From the NCBI RefSeq assembly GCF_004379255.2, contig NC_056042.1:29739928-29803927 (forward strand): a stretch of 64,000 bases of DNA, written 5' to 3'. Positions within the stretch are counted from its first letter, which is position 1, and every line of letters starts with the position of its first letter. Under the pieces are notes generated by a model. The model had not been told where the DNA came from. It saw only the letters and a list, made by a program, of their open reading frames with translations, and did not search any database. Source of the stretch: Salvia splendens. Lineage: Eukaryota > Streptophyta > Magnoliopsida > Lamiales > Lamiaceae. Shown here in pieces: positions 58,101 through 64,000 of this stretch. The position numbers and the translations under genes were made by a program.

Positions 58101-60558
58101 CAATTCTTCAGGTGTTGGGGCACAAAAGGCTATGGGCTCCACATATTCTTCTTGTGTAAGAGAAGGTACATGAATAAACCCCTCCAAAAACTTTGTGCAG
58201 GATCTCATATCAACTGACCTGTAGATATCAGTCAACTTCGCCCTGCTATATTTTAGAGCATGGGACTCACCATTAACACTATCATCTTTTTCTAAGACAG
58301 GTCCATGAGTACCGGCTAAGTGGGAGACGGAGCTCCCCATAGAGTTAATCTTTCCTCTACCAAGAGAAAAGGTTGGTGCATGATTTTCTCCACGTCCCCT
58401 TCCATGTGAAAAGACAGGAACTTGTTTGTTTGGGGGTGAAGCTTGGTGGTGAGGTTCTGCTCTTCCTCGGCTGTGGGATAAGTTTGGTCGCCATGGTCGA
58501 AAATGCTCCCCATCCCTCTCTTCCTTTGCATGAGCAGGAGGTTGAGAAGACCCTTTGTCAAGAATTAGATCATTTTCTTTACTAGAATCCCCCCACTTTT
58601 CATGCACCATTTCAACCTCTTTGTCATCAGGCCCCCAACGAGTATTCCATTTGTTCTCTCGGCGTTGATCGTGACCTTCCTTATTTGCTGGATCAGCCCA
58701 TCGCTCTACTGGGGTACGGCGCACTTCACCATATTGTTTCCCAAAAGAATCAGCCCACCGATCCACTCGTCGGTTACCAGGAAGCTCTCTTTCCCCTTCT
58801 CTCCATCGATCTTTGCGGACAGAGGAATTGGTATCCCTTTCTTCATCACGCCAACGATCCTGCCTACCAGATTCCATATCTCTTATGGATGGACGGAAAA
58901 CATCTTTCTTGTTCTGGTTATCACTCAAGCCATCAACTGTTCCAGGTAGTTTTGTACTATCTAGAGAACTGCCCTGTCCTTGAAGTGGACTAAGATGGTT
59001 TTCCTGCACCAGAAAACCATGTATGTGGCATAAATAATGACATTAAGAAAGAAATGTTCAAAACCCCAATGCTTATTCAACTAGGAAACTCCAATTTAGA
59101 GGAAGAATGAAAGAAATAATCAGGGGGGAAAGGACTAAATAGATAATAACAAACCCCAGCAACCACTCCAGCTTTGTTCTCCCCTGGTTTTGGCAAAAGC
59201 CACTGTGGCGATAGTGGAATTGAATTGTCAGCTCCATGAATATCTACACCAATAAAAAAGAGAGACAGGGTAACTAACAATTTCCATTGGACTGAAACTG
59301 ATAGAAAATATTATTTAGCATTCTTGATGTGTTTTAATAAGTGTATACCATTTATGTTGTCTCCAATTTGTAAAAATAGTGAAAAACAATAAGCAAAATG
59401 ATGAACCTAAAATGTTTTAAAGGATAAAAGTAATATCAGAAACTGGCAAACGTCCGTATGTATTTAACCAATTTACAAGTTGTTGCCATCCTACTTAAAT
59501 ACTCTCAATCGGTGGACATGAGAACCTTCAAGAAACCAAGTTGTTTGAATTGTCAAGACAATATTGCAGAAATACCATTTGATGGTCAATGGTGTTAAAG
59601 ACCAAAAAAAGATTGCAAGCAATTTTCGAGCACCATAGATGCAAAAGCATAAGAATTCACCCATTTCTTTTCACAATACATCTTCCTGTAGTCATTTCTA
59701 ACAATGTAAGTGTGATGAGAAATAATAGTGTTGAAGAACAAATGGCATTTCTGAGTAATAATACTTCATGATAAGATTCCAAAATCAACAAAATACCAGT
59801 ACAACTAAAACAATAGGGTAGGAAAGAGAACAAAAATGTTGTACAATTCAACATACTAATTCTTCGAGTTGGTACTCAGGGCAATACATTACTCCACATT
59901 TCTAAGTTCAATGTGTTTCTGTCCCTGCTGATAACCGTCAGTCAAATTATTGGCAACACTGCACTGAAGTGAATTTAAAATAATGTGCGGATAAATTTTC
60001 AAATTCCCCCACGTTATTAAGTACAGCTATCGAAAGAAATGATTTTTCAAGCACACTGGTGAGTTTAACAAGAGTTAGAAAGAACCGCCAGCTAAATTAC
60101 TTGGCAACACTGTACTGAAATAAAATATTAAAAATGTGAGGAATAAGGTAGAAACTCGAATCAATTATTCACGTTAAGCAGCCGCCACCAAATACCCCAT
60201 TAGTCAAAACCAGATAGATAAATCTTGTTCCCAACAATAGGGAAGGAATTAGCTTCAAGCCAAACTACTATTGACTATAAAATTCTCAAATTAGACTCAC
60301 ACTATCAAGTACTGCTATCGAAAGAAGAGATTTTTCAAGCACACTGATGAGTTTAACATGAGTTAAAAAGAAGAAAGTGCCATTTTCAATCCGAGAAGAG
60401 GACAATTGAAAACCCTAAACCCACAATGACGCCATAAATCGAAACACGCAATAGCGGCATCAATTCACGACTGGAAAACCCTTTTGATTAGGACGAGAAG
60501 AATGTGAACCTTTGGTGATCAGATTAGGACGAGAATCAAACTGAGTCTTGTCAGCCAT
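52194..60558 (-). CDS. EXA1-like GYF domain protein, copy B
   Basis: Tandem paralogue of the gene at 38289-46777, with the same ten exons: 60510-60558, 59155-59243, 58101-59003, 57900-58020, 57651-57788, 56574-57230, 53868-56430, 52829-53022, 52676-52735, 52194-52582. All borders are GT-AG and phases give 1720 codons with no stop. The GYF domain is intact ([20 protein letters not shown]). The Gln-rich region, [20 protein letters not shown] and the C-terminus ([10 protein letters not shown]) are kept. Exon 7 lacks 13 codons, mostly the segment between GQTEQ and RAWKPAPG. The predicted eIF4E-binding motif reads YSRAKLT (298-304), whereas copy A has YSREKLI; the last hydrophobic position is lost. 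Whether both copies are expressed cannot be told. Confidence 0.92.
57448..57580. mobile_element. MITE in an intron of EXA1 copy B only
   Basis: TGGGGTGTGTTATATTGCTA on the left is partly inverted at the right (AGCAATTAATCACACCTCCA). Inner inverted TTAAGTTGCTAAC and GTTAGCAACTTAAG match perfectly. Copy A has no such sequence in the same intron, so it inserted after the duplication. Confidence 0.75.
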
Positions 60559-61270
60559 TGATGATCGAGGTGGGAGAGAGAGATGCCGAAAAACCCTTAT
60601 GATTGACTGCTGCACAGAATAGACGAAGGCGGGTGAAGTGTAAGATAAATCAGGCATCAGGGAAAGAAAATATTGATGGCGTAGATTAACAACGTGTCCC
60701 TCCCTCGCGCATGTTAGCCTACAGGTATTATCTTTATTTTTTTCATTAATTTTATACCTTTCCATTAATATTTCACTACCAAGAGAAGTCGTTGTTATTC
60801 GGACAAACATAAGAGCCTCCACAACGCGCGAGTAGGACGGCGTCCGTCCGTCCGTGTTAGCGGCACGGAGACACTGTCCGCTGCTGCGCTCGCACCACTG
60901 GCACGGCCATGCTCGATGCATTGAGCACGTTCGTGCCAGCGAGCAGGCGACATGGCAGCGTGTGATTGGCCAACGGTATAGCGGTTGGCAATTTAAATTT
61001 ATTTTTTTAAAAAATTCATATTTTAATTAAAAAATCCGATTAAAAATAAAAAAATATTTTTCCACTTCCCAAAAAATTATATCCGTTTTCTATCCACTTT
61101 TAATTTATATTTCAAATTTTTTCCCAAAAAATACACATTTTCATCTATAAATATCCTCACTTCCACACCAAAAATTCACACCACACTACACAATTATCAT
61201 CCAAATTCTCTCATTTCCATTCTCGATTCTCATCCAATCTTTCATTCACTCTTACTTTTACAACAAAACA

Positions 61271-62232
61271 ATGTCCGGCCATGGCGATCCTCCCGGGCTC
61301 CCACGGTTGGAACCCCGATTGGTTCGGTTCACAACCGTTTCCTAGTCCGGAAACGGAATATTCGGCCCCTCCTCAAACCCAAGGTTCGGAAGTTCCGGGT
61401 AGTTACCGGCCTTACCCAATCGACGACCAAGATGCCCCCGAAGGGCAATACGGGTGGACACTCGAGCCTAGAGCGAGGTCGAGCGGCCCCTCCCAAACTC
61501 GTACTCCTTCTACTCGCAGTGTCCGCACACCGTAAACTCGGATTGGCATGAACCAATCCGGCGATCATTATTGGTGGCACATCTGTCGCCGGTACAATGA
61601 TAACCGGCCGGCTGGAACAATCGAGCGCAACGAGAGTATGGTGCGCAACGCCATATACAGAGCCAACGAAGAAATCCAAAAGTTCCAGGGGTATTACCTC
61701 CAGGAAGAGCGGTCGACGGAGAGGGGCCGGAGCGAGGTCGACATCATCAGTTCCGCCTTGTTGACCTACCAATCCATGAACTACAAGCCGTTCAAGTACC
61801 TCAACATTTGGCAGGAGATGCGGTCACATCCGAAGTATAGGGGAGGCGTAACATCCTCCTCTAGCGTCTCCTCCAAACGGTCAAGGTCGGTATCCCTATC
61901 CGACGCCGACTCCGAAGACATGGCTAGTCAACTTGCCGGAGCTAACTTGGGTAGCCCCGACGCAGGCCCGAGCGGTTCCCAACGCCTACCGCAAGGAAGG
62001 AAGAAGGCAGCGGCCAACCGCCATCGCGCCGCGACTCCATCCGCCCCCGATCCCGAACCCGCTCTCGCTCCCTATGTGCCACCTCAATCCCCCCACCAAC
62101 TCGTTGTGGGGAGTTTTGGCCAAACTCAATTTGGCCGATAGGTCAAATATGACCCCCGAGCAACTTCGATCGCATGTGGCGATGATACGGGGTCTCCAAA
62201 GAACGTTGGGGGTATTGCCGGATGATGATTAG
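61271..62232 (+). pseudogene. Harbinger MYB-like accessory gene with frameshifts
   Basis: The first frame from ATG 61271 soon stops. The frame from 61281 carries the N-terminal part (HGWNPDWFGSQPFPSPETEY, YRPYPIDDQDAPEGQYG) and stops after RSVRTP at 61535. A new frame from 61548 has the late MYB-like part (GDHYWWHICRRYNDNRPAGT, NAIYRANEEIQKFQGYYLQE, YKPFKYLNIWQEMRSHPKYR) and a basic linker. A final shift gives VLAKLNLADRSNMTPEQLRS and ends LGVLPDDD at 62232. The first helix of the MYB domain is missing. Non-functional as read. Confidence 0.75.
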
Positions 62233-62275
62233 TCTTCACCGGGGGCATTTTTACGCTTAAATTGTGTAATTTTAT

Positions 62276-62400
62276 TTTTTAGTAGTTTAATTATGTAATT
62301 TTTATTTTTTTAGGATTTTAATTATGTAATTTTTAATTTTTAGGATTTTACTTATGTAATTTTTATTTTTTAGGAATTTAATTATGTAATTTTTAATTTT
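62276..62400. repeat. AT-rich tandem repeat in Harbinger 3' region
   Basis: Units close to TTTAATTATGTAATTTTTA plus TTTTTTAGGA recur about four times. Two similar units occur at 51063-51120 in the derivative element. Confidence 0.8.
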
Positions 62401-62734
62401 ATTATAATCTGTAATATTATTCCGGGTATTTTTAATGAATTTTAATTTTGTGGAAATGTTTTTATTTAAATTGAATAATAGAATGGTGGGACTCTTGTGC
62501 TCGTCCTTGCGGAAGAGCATGGATGTGGGTGTTGTGCTCTTGCCTAAGAGCAGACAGAAAAAGTAGGGCCGGACCCACATCCATACTCACTGGCAAAAGC
62601 ACGAATGTGGATGCTCTAATGGCCTACTCCTAAGATTTTTGTACGAAGCATATATCTAATTTGTAAGAAGCATATATCTAATTTTGTACATGATTTCCTT
62701 GCTAAACTTTATATGTTTGATGAACAAGTTGATG

Positions 62735-62880
62735 ACTACGATTTAGGATAGACTCAATGTAAAAAAAAATTGTGGAAAAAAATGCTTAACTATTTGTTGG
62801 ATTTAGGATAGACTCAAATTGTTGAAAAAAATGCTTAACTATTTGTTGGATTTACGATAGACTCAATTTATTTTACTACT
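62735..62880. repeat. Tandem repeat of about 58 bp
   Basis: GATTTAGGATAGACTCAA followed by AAAAAAATGCTTAACTATTTGTTG is present about two and a half times, with small changes. The unit length is estimated by eye. Confidence 0.75.
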
Positions 62881-63392
62881 CCCGTCGTCCTTCGACCTTC
62901 GTTATGTGTGCCAGTATATCATTTTGGTTTATTCATATTAAATGTCTCATTTTATTTTTACGTATATTACGTAGTGTACTCTATATTCCACTAACGGTTA
63001 AAATTCTGAAAATCTTATCTCACGTCGACTTGGTGATGATCCTAGCTCACCTATGTAAGTATGGATAACTCTCCCCCTTATAAGACCTTTTAAGAGGTGA
63101 GCAACTCATTTCTAATATAGTATCAGAGCGGGCCCAAGTCGATGATGGATTTTATCTCTTTATCTCATAACTCTCCCCCTATCCTTTTAAGAGGTGAGTG
63201 GCTCATCTCTAATACTAACTTACTTTCATTCATATTTTATTATTTCATAAAACTATATAAAAGTAGGAACAACACTCCACTATCTTTTTCAATCTACTTT
63301 CTATTGCATTTCTTAAAATCCGTGTCAAATTAAAATATGACACATCTTGAATGACAAGGGCAACATTTAATAGGTAACATAATTATATTAAC
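62881..63392. other. Spacer before the copia element
   Basis: AT-rich DNA. A short repeat, AACTCTCCCCCTTATAAGACCTTTTAAGAGGTGAG-like text, appears near 63067 and again in part near 63170. AGTATCAGAGC near 63120 resembles a tRNA-Met primer site but has no LTR next to it. No gene seen. Confidence 0.4.
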
Positions 63393-63571
63393 TGTTAGAA
63401 AGGAAAATATGTAAGTAAGGAAAATAGGTAAGCAAGGAAAAGAAATTAATTAGGGAATGAGTATCAGGGCAAATCTTGTCATTTTTATGTAACCCTTGGC
63501 CTATTTAAAAGAGGCGTACCTATTGTAATTGAATGAACAAGTTGAATGAATAATACTCATATCTTTTAACA
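63393..63571 (+). repeat. Short 5' LTR of a Ty1/copia retrotransposon
   Basis: It begins TGTTAGAAAGG and ends TTTTAACA just before the primer binding site, about 179 bp. CTATTTAAAAGAGG inside (about 63503) could be its TATA region. The 3' LTR lies outside the window, so the length is inferred from the TG...CA ends. Confidence 0.65.
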
Positions 63572-63583
63572 TGGTACCAGAGC
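63572..63583 (+). promoter_or_regulatory. Primer binding site (initiator tRNA-Met)
   Basis: TGGTACCAGAGC directly follows the LTR. The usual plant copia site is TGGTATCAGAGC, one base different. Confidence 0.75.
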
Positions 63584-63656
63584 AAAGGCTCAGAACAAAA
63601 TCATCATAGCCTAATACATTTCCCGACCAAGAAGGCGGTTATTTCCAACCTGCAAC

Positions 63657-64000
63657 ATGTCAGATGATGAAGAGAAACCAAATATGGAGGAGACACGATT
63701 AAAGATGAGTAAGAATGTTACTCTAGCCGTTAAACTCAACGGGATGAATTATCCCCTATGGAAACAGCTGATGAGAGTAGCCATCGTGGGAAGACGAGCA
63801 AACAGTTATATCACCGGTACACCGCAGCCACCGGAACCTAGAATGAAGGGGTACACAGAATGGGAGGAAGCCGATATGACAGTGTTCTCATGGATAATTG
63901 ACAACGTCGAAACAGAAATTGTTGTCGACTTTGCACATCACCAAGCCGCGCAAGCTCTGTGGGAGAGCCTACAAATTACATTCGAAAGTACTGCAGATCC
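63657..64000 (+). CDS. Ty1/copia gag polyprotein, 3' end outside window
   Basis: An open frame from ATG 63657 (MSDDEEKPNMEETRLKMSKN) to the window edge, with no stop. KLNGMNYPLWKQLMRVAIVG is the typical N-terminal gag motif of copia elements. It is followed by a Trp-containing helix region (WEEADMTVFSWIID) and QAAQALWESLQITFES. Gag forms the particle that packages the element's RNA. The 74-bp gap after the primer site suits this position. Protease, integrase and reverse transcriptase would lie downstream, outside the window. Confidence 0.85.
   Translation, partial: MSDDEEKPNMEETRLKMSKNVTLAVKLNGMNYPLWKQLMRVAIVGRRANSYITGTPQPPEPRMKGYTEWEEADMTVFSWIIDNVETEIVVDFAHHQAAQALWESLQITFESTAD

Larger units (their letters stand above)
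60813..62616 (+). mobile_element. PIF/Harbinger element with broken MYB-like gene, upstream of EXA1 copy B
   Basis: An 1804-bp element with TAA at 60810-60812 and 62617-62619. The ends are GAGCCTCCACAACGCGC and ACGAATGTGGATGCTC. TATAAATA lies near 61146, and the accessory-gene remnant is at 61271-62232. AT-rich tandem repeats follow the gene. No transposase is present. The element at 50763-51369 is its deletion derivative. Confidence 0.8.
51251..62740. repeat. Segmental duplication, copy B
   Basis: Collinear with 37342-47940. Copy B is longer because it holds a different upstream Harbinger element (60813-62616) and an intronic MITE (57448-57580). Coding exons have the same lengths except exon 7, which is 39 bp shorter. 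Confidence 0.9.

Noticed and set aside
60460..60921. 153-codon ORF over EXA1 copy B exon 1
   Set aside because: Only the [17 protein letters not shown] part is coding; the rest reads through promoter and the intron.
1..64000. CRISPR arrays, tRNA and rRNA genes
   Set aside because: No spaced direct repeats, tRNA-like folds or rRNA text were recognised; the window is plant nuclear DNA.

Overview
This is a plant nuclear genome window, almost certainly from a eudicot. Genes have many short GT-AG introns in AT-rich DNA. The gene families are plant types (INDETERMINATE DOMAIN zinc finger, OVATE, EXA1/GYF, CSN4). Stowaway-type MITEs with CTCCCTCC ends, PIF/Harbinger elements with TAA/TTA target duplications and a Ty1/copia end fill the spaces. 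An asterid, perhaps Lamiales, is only a guess. All exon joins were read by eye from splice signals, reading phase and family knowledge; no transcript or database search supports them.

Layout. 1-1530: 5' part of an IDD C2H2 transcription factor (minus strand), running off the left edge. 2135-18264: a transposon-dominated block. It holds a complete MYB-only Harbinger element with an intact 487-codon ORF (3275-5334), a foldback element split by nested insertions (5694-9800), a second Harbinger element with a broken MYB-like gene (13191-15223) and a second foldback copy (16919-18264). 20642-20966: a very small two-exon gene for a serine palmitoyltransferase small subunit. 21983-28176: Stowaway MITEs and two more decayed Harbinger elements. 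28803-29950: a damaged dUTPase joined to a rearranged piece of CSN4. 31050-35779: an intact 14-exon CSN4 gene.

36047-62740: a tandem segmental duplication. Each copy carries a ten-exon EXA1-like GYF-domain gene on the minus strand (38289-46777, 1733 codons; 52194-60558, 1720 codons). Both reading frames are open through every splice. Each copy also has broken pieces of an OVATE family gene downstream of EXA1. Different Harbinger elements have landed in or beside the two copies: 47031-47811 and 60813-62616 upstream, and 48731-50729 and 50763-51369 inside the OVATE gene. The window ends in a copia retrotransposon (short LTR, primer binding site, start of gag).

How it fits together. The active host genes act in transcription control (IDD), sphingolipid synthesis (ssSPT), ubiquitin-ligase control (CSN4) and translation repression or immunity (EXA1). 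The most unusual pattern is in the Harbinger elements. Five carry only the MYB-like accessory gene or its remains, and one carries only a transposase. The two halves of this two-gene system therefore sit on separate elements here. The best candidate for new host biology is the EXA1 pair: copy B has lost the hydrophobic residue of its predicted eIF4E-binding motif.
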